Assembly: GCF_023283485.1 (NCBI RefSeq)
Contig: NZ_JAKILU010000001.1
Location: 186,001-250,000 of the forward strand
Direction of reading: 5' to 3'
Source: Shewanella glacialipiscicola
Lineage (GTDB): Bacteria > Pseudomonadota > Gammaproteobacteria > Enterobacterales > Shewanellaceae
Length of the DNA stretch: 64,000 nt
In this document: positions 18,101 to 26,611 of the stretch, one piece after another
Numbering within the stretch: the stretch's first letter is position 1
How the letters are laid out: every line of letters begins with the position of its first letter
The notes under the pieces: generated by a model
The model's database searches: none
Seen by the model: only the letters and a program-made list of their open reading frames with translations
Told to the model about the DNA's origin: nothing
Translations under genes and position numbers: made by a program

Positions 18101-19946
18101 CACTAAGTTAGTGGCTGCATTTAACCACATGCATATCTTTATTGACCCAAATCCAGATGCGGCGCTAAGCCACGCTGAACGAGCGCGTTTATTCGCACTA
18201 CCCCGTTCAAGCTGGGAAGATTACAACATTAAGTTGATTTCAAAAGGTGGCGGTATTTTCCTACGTTCATCTAAATCAATTCCGCTATCAGCAGAAATAC
18301 AGCAGATGTTAGCCACAGAGAAAACCTCTATGACTCCCACTGAGCTGATGAAAGAACTGTTGAAAATGCCTGTTGATCTTATTTGGAACGGCGGCATTGG
18401 TACTTATATTAAATCGTCTCGCGAAACACATGCAGAAGTGGGCGATCGTGCTAACGATGCACTGCGTGTTAACGGCGGCGAATTACGCGCTAAGATAGTC
18501 GGCGAGGGGGGTAACTTAGGTTGCACTCAATTAGGCCGTATTGAATACGCGATGAACGGTGGCCGAATTAACACCGATTTTGTGGATAACGTCGGTGGCG
18601 TTGACTGTTCAGATAATGAAGTTAACATTAAAATTCTATTAAATGCGTTAGTTCACGATGGCGAAATGACGCTGAAGCAGCGTAACCGTTTGCTGGAAGA
18701 AATGACGGAAGAAGTACGTCAAATTGTGTTACAGGATTGTCAGGATCAAACCCGCACGCTTTCTGTGACCCAAGTACGTGGTGCTGAGCAGTTAAAAGAA
18801 CAAATACGCTTTATTCAATACCTTGAAAAAGAAGGTAAGTTAGATAGAGCGTTAGAGTTCTTACCTTCTGATGATGAACTTGCTGAACGTTTGGCTAATG
18901 GTCGTTCACTAACGCGTCCTGAGCTGGCTGTACTAGGCGCTTATTCTAAGATGGTGCTGAAAGAACAGTTAGTTACCCCTGAAATCACCGAAGATAGCTT
19001 ATTAAGTCAATTATTAATTGCTTACTTCCCGAAAAAACTTCAGGAAAAATACAGCGACAGAATGGCCACACACCCATTACGCGGTGAAATTATTGCAACT
19101 TCATTAGCCAATGAAATTGTCAATGACATGGGGCTTAACTTTGTTCAGCGTATGCAAGATGAGACGGGTGCCTCAGTTGCTGATGCGGCGATTTGTTACA
19201 CTATGGCTCGCGAAGTGTTTGGTTTAGCTGAGTTAACTGAATCGATTACCCATTTAAATGGTATCGTTCCAGCCGTTGTTCAAGGTGAGATGTTGCACCA
19301 GTTACGTCGCAATATGCGCCGTGCATGTCGCTGGTTCTTACGTCATCGTAACCGCGCATCGAGCATTGAACAAACCGTTGCTTTCTTCAAGCCGGTATTT
19401 GAACAACTAAAAGCCAATGTGCATTTATATCTAGCAGAAGATGAAGTTGCGGGTATTCAAACTGAGATCAATGCGTTGGTCAAAGAGAATGTACCGCAAG
19501 CTCTTGCTACGGTTGTTGCTAATATGAGCACCTTGTTCTCTGCGCTTGATATTGCACAAATTGCGCAAGCAGAAAGCCGCAGTGTTGCTTTGGTTGCTGA
19601 AACCTACTTTAAACTGGGTGCGCGTATTGAGTTACATTGGTTCCTAGAGCAAATTAGTGCCCAACCAGTCGCTAACCATTGGCAGGCACTTGCTCGTGCA
19701 GCCTTTAGAGAAGAGTTAGATTGGCAGCAACGGGCACTGAGTTCAGTGGTACTAAGAACCTGTAGCGAAAGCTGTGATGCACAAACCGTGATTTCACAGT
19801 GGGTTGAAACCAATCAAACGCTGCTCGAAAGATGGTTGCATATGCTCGCTGATTTCAAAACATCGCAAAACCATGAGTTTGCTAAGTTCTCCGTCGCCCT
19901 ACGTGAACTTAACCTGATGATCCTCCAGTGTGAAGGTCAAAAGTAA
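15102..19946 (+). CDS. gdhB: NAD-specific glutamate dehydrogenase, large (180-kDa) type
   Basis: A 1614-residue protein of the large bacterial NAD-GDH class (Bac_GDH), which converts glutamate to 2-oxoglutarate and ammonia. A long N-terminal regulatory part (about 1-790) precedes the catalytic core. The core includes GGLRWSDRREDFRTE and VPVGAKGGF (catalytic lysine region, near residues 810-850), and GIGDMAGDVFGNGM near 985 lies in the nucleotide-binding part. The C-terminal several hundred residues are helical. The length agrees with known members. It is monocistronic, with its own upstream gap and a strong terminator behind. It should serve glutamate catabolism, feeding carbon into the TCA cycle. 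Confidence 0.94.
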   Translation: MALKDAMPSVLLEKVVSLIHAKVPNSQAKQVEQFATCLYAHMSKDDLNARNDSDLYGAVLSLWNALNKTPKGNTHLRVFNPSQAKHGWQSTHSIIEVIQPDMPFLVDSVGMALNRMGITAHMMLHTPLAIERSESGVSSVTYLNQSPESTEQVAVFLIEIDRQSSTVDIKALEREIQSVLTDVAASVNDWEAMSAKLSETIKDLPKRPFPGEKQELEEAINFLTYLNNHHFTLLGYRQYDLKRVEGDVELVPNIASSLGLMNKHTKAQPEQGLLLSSFSDSARKEALDHSLLILTKSSAKSRVHRPAYVDYIGIKRFDKQGNVVGEDRFIGLYASNLYNRSPREIPLLNEKVQRVLDRSGLTPRSHDYKALLNILENLPRDELIQANVDDLAYMAHGVLEMQDRDKLKLFVRKDGFGRFLSCLVYVAKDRYNTKLRQDTQRILAQHFNSKEDVEFTTYFSESTLARTHYIVKVDNNNMDVDVAAIENNLIEAARSWEDKLSTALNSALGEEAGTHLTKRYFNAFEQSYKEDVLPSSAVVDMQQLEALDDEHKLGMLFYQPQEAALNDNKVRLKLFHKDEPIHLSDVLPMLENFGLRVINERPYEVKTSDGSTFWILDFLMTVKVVNTDNIADSQDRFQTALSQVWQKKLEDDGFNRIILASGLTGREVSVLRAYAKYMRQIDATFSQAYIEETFGRYPQIADLLVKMFVRKFNPKLKTRTLGKFMEQINLRLDEVSSLDDDRIIRRYLDLINATVRTNFYQQDAKGEAKSYISFKFMPSMIPEMPRPLPKFEIFVYSPRVEGVHLRYGKVARGGLRWSDRREDFRTEVLGLVKAQQVKNTVIVPVGAKGGFVCKQLPTEGGREAFFTEGQDCYRLFIRALLDITDNIVNGEIVHPLDVIRHDEDDPYLVVAADKGTATFSDIANSIAIEYGFWLGDAFASGGSNGYDHKKMGITARGGWESVKRHFREVGIDCQTTDFTCIGIGDMAGDVFGNGMLLSEHTKLVAAFNHMHIFIDPNPDAALSHAERARLFALPRSSWEDYNIKLISKGGGIFLRSSKSIPLSAEIQQMLATEKTSMTPTELMKELLKMPVDLIWNGGIGTYIKSSRETHAEVGDRANDALRVNGGELRAKIVGEGGNLGCTQLGRIEYAMNGGRINTDFVDNVGGVDCSDNEVNIKILLNALVHDGEMTLKQRNRLLEEMTEEVRQIVLQDCQDQTRTLSVTQVRGAEQLKEQIRFIQYLEKEGKLDRALEFLPSDDELAERLANGRSLTRPELAVLGAYSKMVLKEQLVTPEITEDSLLSQLLIAYFPKKLQEKYSDRMATHPLRGEIIATSLANEIVNDMGLNFVQRMQDETGASVADAAICYTMAREVFGLAELTESITHLNGIVPAVVQGEMLHQLRRNMRRACRWFLRHRNRASSIEQTVAFFKPVFEQLKANVHLYLAEDEVAGIQTEINALVKENVPQALATVVANMSTLFSALDIAQIAQAESRSVALVAETYFKLGARIELHWFLEQISAQPVANHWQALARAAFREELDWQQRALSSVVLRTCSESCDAQTVISQWVETNQTLLERWLHMLADFKTSQNHEFAKFSVALRELNLMILQCEGQK

Positions 19947-19960
19947 ACTTTTATCATTAT

Positions 19961-19992
19961 AAAAAGCCCTGGCGATCGCCGGGGCTTTTTTT
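19961..19992 (+). terminator. Rho-independent terminator after NAD-GDH
   Basis: AAAAAGCCC (19961-19969) pairs with GGGCTTTTT (19982-19990), extended inward by a T-G wobble and GGC/GCC around a GATC loop. A T run follows. Confidence 0.92.
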
Positions 19993-20008
19993 AGGCTGAG
20001 GAAAATAT

Positions 20009-21028
20009 ATGTTCTATAAAATCGCACAGAAAATCATGTTTCAGATGGATCCTGAGCGAGCACATAATCTCGCTATTGGTGGTTTACACATTACCGGCAA
20101 TAGCCCATTAACTTGCTTTTATGGACAACATATTGCTCCGGCACCAGTTACCTATATGGGATTAACGTTTCCTAATCCTGTGGGGCTTGCTGCGGGTATG
20201 GACAAAGATGGTGAATCGATTGATGCTTTTCATGCGATGGGCTTTGGCCATATCGAAGTAGGTACTGTGACACCAAGGCCACAACCCGGTAATGATTTAC
20301 CCCGTTTATTTAGGTTAAAGCCCGCTAAAGGTATTATTAATCGTATGGGGTTCAATAATAAAGGTGTCGATAACCTAGTCAAAAATTTGCTCGCTAAAAA
20401 AACCGATATTATGGTTGGCGTCAATATTGGTAAAAATAAAGACACGCCTGTTGAACAAGGTAAAGACGATTATTTGATCTGTATGGACAAGGTGTATCTG
20501 CATGCCGCCTACATTGCAGTGAATATATCATCTCCTAATACTCCAGGATTACGATCGCTACAATATGGCGATCTATTAGATGAACTATTAAGCGCGATTA
20601 AAACTAAGCAACTTGAGCTTGCTGAAAAACATAAAAAGTACGTACCTATTGCGCTTAAAATTGCACCGGATTTAACCAGCGAAGAAATAGAAAATATTGC
20701 ACAAGCTTTAATCAATAATAAATTTGATGGTGCAATTGCGACAAATACGACGTTAACACGTGATGGTGTTAGTGGTCTTGTTAATGCCAATGAAAGCGGT
20801 GGCTTAAGTGGTAAACCGTTGACAGAGCTGTCTACTAAGGTGATCAAACAATTAGCGACATGTTTAAAAGGCCAGATCCCGATTATTGGCGTCGGCGGAA
20901 TTAATAGCGCAGAAGATGCGTTAGCAAAATTTGATGCGGGTGCCACTATGGTGCAGATTTATTCAGGTTTTATTTATCAAGGCCCGAAACTGATTAAAGA
21001 AATCGTTGATGCTTATCGCCTGAAATAA
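20009..21028 (+). CDS. pyrD: Dihydroorotate dehydrogenase (quinone), class 2
   Basis: A 339-residue class 2 PyrD, the membrane-associated flavoenzyme that oxidises dihydroorotate to orotate with quinone in pyrimidine synthesis. Visible family features are the N-terminal amphipathic helices ([19 protein letters not shown]) that contact the membrane, [25 protein letters not shown] with the catalytic serine region, and [20 protein letters not shown] for FMN phosphate binding. The length equals E. coli PyrD to within a few residues. TGAGGA at 19996-20001 precedes the ATG. Confidence 0.97.
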   Translation: MFYKIAQKIMFQMDPERAHNLAIGGLHITGNSPLTCFYGQHIAPAPVTYMGLTFPNPVGLAAGMDKDGESIDAFHAMGFGHIEVGTVTPRPQPGNDLPRLFRLKPAKGIINRMGFNNKGVDNLVKNLLAKKTDIMVGVNIGKNKDTPVEQGKDDYLICMDKVYLHAAYIAVNISSPNTPGLRSLQYGDLLDELLSAIKTKQLELAEKHKKYVPIALKIAPDLTSEEIENIAQALINNKFDGAIATNTTLTRDGVSGLVNANESGGLSGKPLTELSTKVIKQLATCLKGQIPIIGVGGINSAEDALAKFDAGATMVQIYSGFIYQGPKLIKEIVDAYRLK

Positions 21029-21037
21029 TCATCTGAT

Positions 21038-21112
21038 GATCAATATAACGATCTCAATAAGATCTTTTTAATCACAGCGATCTAAGAAGATCCTTAGATC
21101 GCTGTTAAGATC
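21038..21112. repeat. GATC-dense inverted repeat between pyrD and zapC
   Basis: A perfect 13-bp inverted repeat (ACAGCGATCTAAG at 21074-21086 and its complement at 21093-21105, 6-base loop) sits within 75 bases holding seven GATC sites (21038, 21050, 21061, 21079, 21089, 21097, 21109). There is no T run on either strand directly after the stem, so it is not an obvious terminator. Confidence 0.7.
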
Positions 21113-21226
21113 ATACTGCATTAAAACTAAGTCGCTGTTAAATAATTTCTATTTTATTATTTTTATTTTGATATTGGATAAAATATCTACTAATATGTCC
21201 CAGTGTTCAAATATTGGGTCAATGTT

Positions 21227-21760
21227 ATGTTATTAATGCCGCAAAAGGATTGGCAATGGAAATATAACGATTCCTATGGTTTATTAGGCGTATCGTTAGG
21301 TTCCGAGATAGAGTTTCTGACGGCTTATAAAGCGAAGTTACTCATTCCAGATGCATTATCTGGCATGGAATTCAGTATTGCACATGCCAAATTTTATATG
21401 AGTTTGATTGATAAATTACCTAAAGCCTTATCTTTGACAGATGCTGCTATTGTCCAAATTGCACTCAATGCTACTGCGGCACATTTTATGTTGACGCCAC
21501 AAATGCCTAAATCTTGGTTTTTTGATAACAGTGACGTGTGTGTTTATAGCGATGTCGGTAAAGTATTTGAACTTAAATGCCAAAAGCAAAGAGTGCTCGC
21601 GTTAGTCATTGAAAATACCCTACAGTCAGCGTTAGTGATGTTACTGTCACCTGAGTGCGTTTTATCGGGCGCCAAAACCATGGTGCAGTTTGAAACGATT
21701 AAAGTGATGCATAATCGTTTACATCCACTACGCGCTCAGCGTCATGTGGTTGCAGCATAA
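21227..21760 (+). CDS. zapC: Cell division protein ZapC
   Basis: A 177-residue protein starting MLLMPQKDWQWKYND, the recognisable ZapC N-terminus; IPDALSG follows in the same spacing as in other ZapC proteins. ZapC binds FtsZ and promotes bundling of protofilaments at the division ring. The ATG at 21227 gives this family N-terminus; a GTG at 21203 would add eight residues. The ribosome binding site is weak. E. coli also has zapC (ycbW) beside pyrD, which strongly supports the call. Confidence 0.92.
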   Translation: MLLMPQKDWQWKYNDSYGLLGVSLGSEIEFLTAYKAKLLIPDALSGMEFSIAHAKFYMSLIDKLPKALSLTDAAIVQIALNATAAHFMLTPQMPKSWFFDNSDVCVYSDVGKVFELKCQKQRVLALVIENTLQSALVMLLSPECVLSGAKTMVQFETIKVMHNRLHPLRAQRHVVAA

Positions 21761-22183
21761 ATCATTACGCTTTGTTACAGCTCTTAACCTAGAGCCATTA
21801 ACTTATAGTGATTAAAATATTCAGCGATTAAAACCTTATCTATAGATAATGGTGGCCTTTATTGCGCGCGCATTATAAGTACAGCGTTTAACCGATTATC
21901 AAAATAAATACCCGTTACCTGTAATTCATTGTGATGACCAAATTCATTATGTCACTACATAGCGATAGATCTTATACCCATAATAAATGATAAACGATTT
22001 ATTTCCCTTTGATTTTAAAATCTCACAGCAAACTCCAGCTAATTTCTTATCACGAAATACTCTCTCAAATACTTACTCAAATTCTATCTTAAATATTATC
22101 GAGTCATGTAGGCTATCAGTGGGTTGTTGACTGCCAGCTTAGCTCTTATTCGCTTGTCAATTTTTGGGGACATTATTGCGCTA
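21761..22183. other. Gene-free AT-rich region
   Basis: About 420 bases with no convincing coding frame, no clear terminator and no strong dyad symmetry. It lies between zapC and the MITE-like element. I see nothing I can name in it. Confidence 0.5.
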
Positions 22184-22330
22184 ACCTTAACTCAGGGTCG
22201 TGGCTGTGGTAACGGATTAATTTTATTGTCAAAGTAAGTTTGCGGCTAATAGTGGGCTATTAGTCGCAAACTTAATCTAGATAGGGGAGAAATAACCTAT
22301 ACAGCTCCAGAGCTTATCCAGAGTTTAGGT
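22184..22330 (+). mobile_element. MITE-like palindromic element, copy A
   Basis: A 147-base element beginning ACCTTAACTCAGGGT and ending ATCCAGAGTTTAGGT, which are imperfect inverted repeats of each other. Its centre is a 17-bp stem with one G-T pair (22236-22252 with 22257-22273, TGGG loop). It shares blocks, in the same order, with the minus strand of copy B: GGCTGTGGTAAC (22202-22213), AAGTTTGC...GCAAACTT, AAATAACCT (22290-22298) and AGAGCTTATCC (22309-22319). No coding capacity. It ends 15 bases from the ppiB stop, so it may act as the 3' end structure of that mRNA. Confidence 0.7.
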
Positions 22331-22344
22331 GATTGAACCTGCCA

Positions 22345-22839
22345 TTAGAGGTTAATCGTCACCTTTTCAATCACAATGGGCTCGCGAGGTACGTCTTCGT
22401 GACCTGCCACAGTGGTGGTTTTGACTTTCTCAATCTGCTGGATAATGTCCATTCCCGCCGTGACCTTACCAAATACCGCATAACCCCAGCCATTATTGGT
22501 GGTGGCGGTGTGATCTAAAAAGTCGTTATTGGCAGTGTTAATAAAAAATTGAGCGGTAGCAGAGTGAGGTGCATCGGTACGCGCCATGGCGATTGTGCCT
22601 AAGGTGTTGCTTAAGCCTTTATTGGCTTCGTTGACGATAGGCTCATGGGTCGGCTTTTCTTTCATTTTTGCAGTAAAGCCGCCACCTTGGATCATAAAGC
22701 CTTTGATCACACGATGAAAAATCGTGTGTTCAAAAAAACCTTCTTCGCAATAACGCACAAAGTTTTTTGAACTGACAGGCGCATGCTCAAAATCAAGTTC
22801 TATAGTGATGTCGCCTAAATTGGTGCTGAATGTAATCAT
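22345..22839 (-). CDS. ppiB: Peptidyl-prolyl cis-trans isomerase B (cyclophilin)
   Basis: A 164-residue cytoplasmic cyclophilin without signal peptide. Signature segments are [30 protein letters not shown] and WGYAVFGKV, holding the active-site Arg, Phe, Gln and Phe of the family. The length equals E. coli PpiB. It catalyses proline isomerisation in protein folding. It lies 62 bases after the rhlE-type helicase gene on the same strand, so co-transcription is possible. No classical terminator follows, but the palindromic element at 22184-22330 starts right behind the stop. Confidence 0.95.
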   Translation of the reverse strand: MITFSTNLGDITIELDFEHAPVSSKNFVRYCEEGFFEHTIFHRVIKGFMIQGGGFTAKMKEKPTHEPIVNEANKGLSNTLGTIAMARTDAPHSATAQFFINTANNDFLDHTATTNNGWGYAVFGKVTAGMDIIQQIEKVKTTTVAGHEDVPREPIVIEKVTINL

Positions 22840-22901
22840 ACAAATATCTTCTGTCTTAGTGAGTTATCACGTTTTATAAGTTAAGACTTTTTATAGAGTC
22901 A

Positions 22902-24299
22902 TTACTTTGTTTTAGGGCCATTAGTCCAAGGATTAAACGGCGCAGTGCGACCCGTTTCACCATCACTTATTGGCACCGATGCTGCGCGGCTGAGTGTGGC
23001 TTTGGCTTCAGGCTTGGCTTTAGCACTACGATGTTTTTTCGCATGGGCGGTTTCAAAGGAGCCTTCTTTAGCTGGACGCTGCGGTTTAGCTTCAGGTGCA
23101 CGTGGCTTAAAGGTTTTTGGCGTGATATTTTTCGGCACGAAATCGAGGATTGAAATTGGCACCTCTTTACTAGGTACAAAACCTTCTATTTCTTTGCGCA
23201 CAATAATGTGACCTAACCGGCGCTCAATAGCACACAGGTTTCTAAAGTCATCTTTAGATACAAAAGATATCGCTTCACCACAGGCGCCTGCACGACCGGT
23301 TCGGCCAATACGGTGAATATAATCATCGGCTTCATCGGGCAAGTCGTAGTTAACTACGCGAGTAAGGGCGTCAATATCGATACCGCGTGAGGCAACGCCG
23401 GTGGCAACTAAAAAGCGTAATTTCCCGGATTTAAAATCGACTAATAGCTGTTCGCGCACTGCTTGGCTACGACCACTGTGAATCGCTTCGGCGGCAATGC
23501 CGCGTTTTTCGAGTTGGCTGACGAGTTTGGCAGCGCCTTGTTTGGTCTGGATAAAAATCAATGCCTGTTCCCAAGCTTGATCTGTAATGAGTTTGCTCAG
23601 TAATGCTGACTTTTTATCTTTATCAACAGTGATCAACCATTGATCAATCTGCGGCGCGTTAGCACTATCGCGGGCAATTTCAATTTCTACAGGGTTTTCA
23701 ACGGCAGTTTTCGCTAAAAAGCGCACTTGCTTAGACAAGGTTGCCGAAAACAATAGATTTTGTCGCTCAGCTGGCAGGCGCTCGATGATCTTGTTGATAT
23801 CTTCGATGAAGCCCATGTCGAGCATTCTATCGGCTTCGTCTAACACTAAGACTGAGATTTCATCGAAATGAATCGCTCTTTGGGTGTACATGTCGAGCAA
23901 TCGGCCCGGTGTTGCCACTAAAATATCTACACCTTCAATGAGACGCTGTTTTTGAGGTGTGGCATCAACACCGCCATACATGGCCATTGACGTCAATGGG
24001 AGGTATTTAGCGTATTTGGCAATATTGTCTTCTACCTGAACGGCCAATTCACGCGTCGGCGTCAGGATCAGTGCACGCACTCGTTTAGCGCGGATTTTTG
24101 GCTCATCGGCGAACATTTGCAGTAGCGGCAATACAAAGCTAGCTGTTTTACCGGTACCGGTTTGCGCGCCGGCAAGCAGGTTTTTACCTTTCAAGATCAC
24201 CGGAATGGCTTTTTCTTGAATAGGAGTCGGTGTTGTATAGCCGAGCTCAGTGATGGCTCTTAAAATCGGATCGCTTAATCCAAGTTTTGAAAATGGCAT
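22902..24299 (-). CDS. rhlE: DEAD-box RNA helicase, RhlE type
   Basis: A 465-residue ATP-dependent RNA helicase. All core motifs are visible: Q motif (GYTTPTPIQ), Walker A (AQTGTGKT), PTRELA, TPGR, DEAD, SAT, ARGID-like (SRGIDID) and HRIGRTGR. The N-terminus MPFSKLGLSDPIL and overall size match RhlE. The C-terminal tail (about 385-465) is basic and rich in lysine, proline and alanine, as usual for RNA-contacting tails. An in-frame ATG at 24332 would add 11 residues; 24299 is preferred from family alignment of the N-terminus. It may act in ribosome maturation or RNA decay. Other DEAD-box types are less likely. Confidence 0.88.
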   Translation of the reverse strand: MPFSKLGLSDPILRAITELGYTTPTPIQEKAIPVILKGKNLLAGAQTGTGKTASFVLPLLQMFADEPKIRAKRVRALILTPTRELAVQVEDNIAKYAKYLPLTSMAMYGGVDATPQKQRLIEGVDILVATPGRLLDMYTQRAIHFDEISVLVLDEADRMLDMGFIEDINKIIERLPAERQNLLFSATLSKQVRFLAKTAVENPVEIEIARDSANAPQIDQWLITVDKDKKSALLSKLITDQAWEQALIFIQTKQGAAKLVSQLEKRGIAAEAIHSGRSQAVREQLLVDFKSGKLRFLVATGVASRGIDIDALTRVVNYDLPDEADDYIHRIGRTGRAGACGEAISFVSKDDFRNLCAIERRLGHIIVRKEIEGFVPSKEVPISILDFVPKNITPKTFKPRAPEAKPQRPAKEGSFETAHAKKHRSAKAKPEAKATLSRAASVPISDGETGRTAPFNPWTNGPKTK

Positions 24300-24617
24300 T
24301 GAATGTCTCAGGTAAAGGGTCAGGTCAATCATTGTTAAACAAACTGTACGCTAAGGCGTTAACAGCGGAGCAGGGCAATATTATAGCAGGAGGTGCAACA
24401 AAATAGGCGATTATCATTATTCCCAGATTCTAGTCTGATCTTATTAGAATATTGACCAGTTTTGAGGCGCAATATCTGGAAGATAGATATTGCGCATATT
24501 AATATCTCACAAATTTGTAACCACGCGTGTATTAATAGGTAACACTGCTGCAATTGTTGGAACAATATGGTTAACTTAGATAATTTCCCAGCCTACTCAA
24601 CATCAATAGGACTAATA
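24300..24617. promoter_or_regulatory. Divergent promoter region rhlE / DUF885 lipoprotein
   Basis: A 318-base intergenic region that must hold both outward promoters. It contains a perfect 11-bp inverted repeat, GCGCAATATCT (24467-24477) and AGATATTGCGC (24485-24495), with a 7-base loop and no T run. It is either an operator-like dyad or an mRNA leader stem. No reliable open frame is seen. Confidence 0.5.
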
Positions 24618-26390
24618 ATGAAGAAAACGGCTATTTCACTTGCGATAATATTATCGTTAACCAGCCTTGCTGGTTGTCAATCACAACTCAATCAATCAAC
24701 TCCAGCGGTCGCAGCTGACGTCAAAGCAGCTTCATTTGCACAATTTTCAGCGAATTTTATTGATTCTCTGTGGGAATTATCACCCACTTGGGCTTTATAT
24801 AGTGGCAAGCATGTCAATGACGGTTATCTTGAAATCCCTGATGCGCTAGGTCGTATAAAGACCCTTGCTTTTGTTAAAGCACAGCAAGCGCAACTGACGC
24901 AGTTCGAGCAGAAGTCACTGACACCGAATGAACTGATTGATTATCATCTTATTGATAACTTACTTGGCAGTATGGCGTGGGAAATTAATAGCTTTAAGTC
25001 TTGGCAGTGGGATCCTTCAAGTTATAACGTTTCAGGTGGTTTTGCCCAAATCATTAATGAAAATTTTGCGCCCTTGGATGATAGGTTACGTTCTGTATTA
25101 GCCAGATTAGAAAATGTACCTGCTTATTATATTGCGGCCCAAGCAAATATTAATAACCCAACGTTAGAGCATACCGAATTAGCCATTCTGCAAAATCAAG
25201 GCGCATTTTCAGTTTTTTCTGACGAGTTATTAAAGCAGTTGGCGGATTCTGGCCTAACCGATGCTGAAAAATTACTGTTTAACACTCGGTTTAACGCTGC
25301 AACGGCTGCCATTAAGGGTCATATCGCTTGGTTAGATAAGTTAGTGGTTCAATTAAAACAAGACGGCGCCCGTAGCTTTAGAATTGGTGAAGAGTTATAC
25401 GAGCAAAAATTTGCTTTTGATATCCAAGCAGGCATGACAGCAAAACAACTTTATCAAAAAGCCGTTGCTGATAAAGATCGTGTTCAGGCTGAAATGGCAA
25501 AAATTACCGACACGTTATGGCCTAAGTATTTTAATACGCCGCAGCCTACAGATAGTAAAATTGCAATTCGTCAATTAATTGATAAGTTATCGACTAAACA
25601 TGTACAACGCGATGAGTTTGTAAATGAAGTACGTAAACAAATCCCTGAATTAATTGAGTTTGTGAATAAAAAAGATTTAGTCACATTGGATCCGAAAAAA
25701 CCGCTTGTAGTGCGGGAAACTCCAGAATATATGCGAGGGTATGCTGGCGCCTCAATCAGTGCTCCTGGTCCCTATGAAAAGTCAGGTAATACTTATTATA
25801 ACGTTACTCCACTGGATGGTATGAGTGATGATTCTGCCGAAAGTTACTTACGTGAGTATAACCACTGGATATTACAAATCCTTAATATCCATGAGGCTAT
25901 TCCTGGGCATTACACTCAATTAGTTTATTCAAACCAATCTCCTAGTTTAATAAAAAGCTTATTCGGTAATGGCGCTATGGTAGAGGGATGGGCGGTTTAT
26001 ACCGAACGTATGATGCTCGAAGAAGGCTATGGTGATTTTGAACCTGAAATGTGGTTAATGTATTACAAGTGGAATTTGCGCGTTATCAGTAACACTATTT
26101 TAGATTACAGTATTCATGTTAAAGGCATGACTGAAGAGCAAGCCATTGCCCTTATGATGAATGAGGCTTTTCAGCAGCAAGCAGAAGCGGAAGGTAAGTG
26201 GCGTCGTGCAACGCTGAGCCAAGTGCAGCTAACTAGCTATTATTCGGGATATCGAGAAATTTATGATTTCCGTGAAGAATACAAAAAAGCCCAAGGTGAA
26301 GCGTTTGATCTTAAAACTTTCCACGAGCAATTTTTAAGTTACGGTAGTGCGCCCGTGAAATATATACGTCAATTAATGCAGGCGAAATGA
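24618..26390 (+). CDS. DUF885 family lipoprotein, putative metallopeptidase
   Basis: A 590-residue protein with a lipoprotein signal peptide; the lipobox LAGC sits near residues 18-21. The body belongs to the DUF885 family. The C-terminal half has the family motif HEAIPGHY (about residue 430) and, further on, EGWAVYTERM, together resembling a zinc peptidase site of HExxxH type. A role in peptide degradation in the periplasm is inferred; substrate unknown. The ATG at 24618 is preceded by AGGA at 24608-24611; an upstream ATG at 24567 would place 17 residues before the signal peptide. It ends at a strong terminator. Confidence 0.85.
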   Translation: MKKTAISLAIILSLTSLAGCQSQLNQSTPAVAADVKAASFAQFSANFIDSLWELSPTWALYSGKHVNDGYLEIPDALGRIKTLAFVKAQQAQLTQFEQKSLTPNELIDYHLIDNLLGSMAWEINSFKSWQWDPSSYNVSGGFAQIINENFAPLDDRLRSVLARLENVPAYYIAAQANINNPTLEHTELAILQNQGAFSVFSDELLKQLADSGLTDAEKLLFNTRFNAATAAIKGHIAWLDKLVVQLKQDGARSFRIGEELYEQKFAFDIQAGMTAKQLYQKAVADKDRVQAEMAKITDTLWPKYFNTPQPTDSKIAIRQLIDKLSTKHVQRDEFVNEVRKQIPELIEFVNKKDLVTLDPKKPLVVRETPEYMRGYAGASISAPGPYEKSGNTYYNVTPLDGMSDDSAESYLREYNHWILQILNIHEAIPGHYTQLVYSNQSPSLIKSLFGNGAMVEGWAVYTERMMLEEGYGDFEPEMWLMYYKWNLRVISNTILDYSIHVKGMTEEQAIALMMNEAFQQQAEAEGKWRRATLSQVQLTSYYSGYREIYDFREEYKKAQGEAFDLKTFHEQFLSYGSAPVKYIRQLMQAK

Positions 26391-26408
26391 TTTCATTATA
26401 AATCTAGC

Positions 26409-26433
26409 AGCAGAGCTTAGGCTCTGCTTTTTT
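26409..26433 (+). terminator. Rho-independent terminator after DUF885 gene
   Basis: 8-bp stem AGCAGAGC / GCTCTGCT with a TTAG loop, followed by six T. Confidence 0.92.
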
Positions 26434-26563
26434 ATGGGTCATATTAATTATGATGTGAAGATTAAGCTGAATAAAATGCTATCTACATTCGAATAGTGAA
26501 AAGTAGATGTATTACATTGCCATATAACGGGTTTGTTTTGTTATATAGCATAAATAAAACACG

Positions 26564-26583
26564 TAATCTCTGGATAGAGATTA
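26564..26583 (-). terminator. Possible terminator for the small unknown gene
   Basis: 8-bp stem TAATCTCT / AGAGATTA with a 4-base loop. Read on the minus strand it is followed by CGTGTTTTATTT, a T-rich but interrupted tail. It lies about 30 bases behind the stop of the gene at 26612-26932. Confidence 0.45.
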
Positions 26584-26611
26584 GGTTGTCAAGGTAACCG
26601 CAGTGTTAATG

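Noticed and set aside
24359..24565. 68-codon minus-strand frame in the rhlE upstream region
   Set aside because: No ribosome binding site, Cys-rich unlikely composition, and it crosses the inverted repeat and promoter region.
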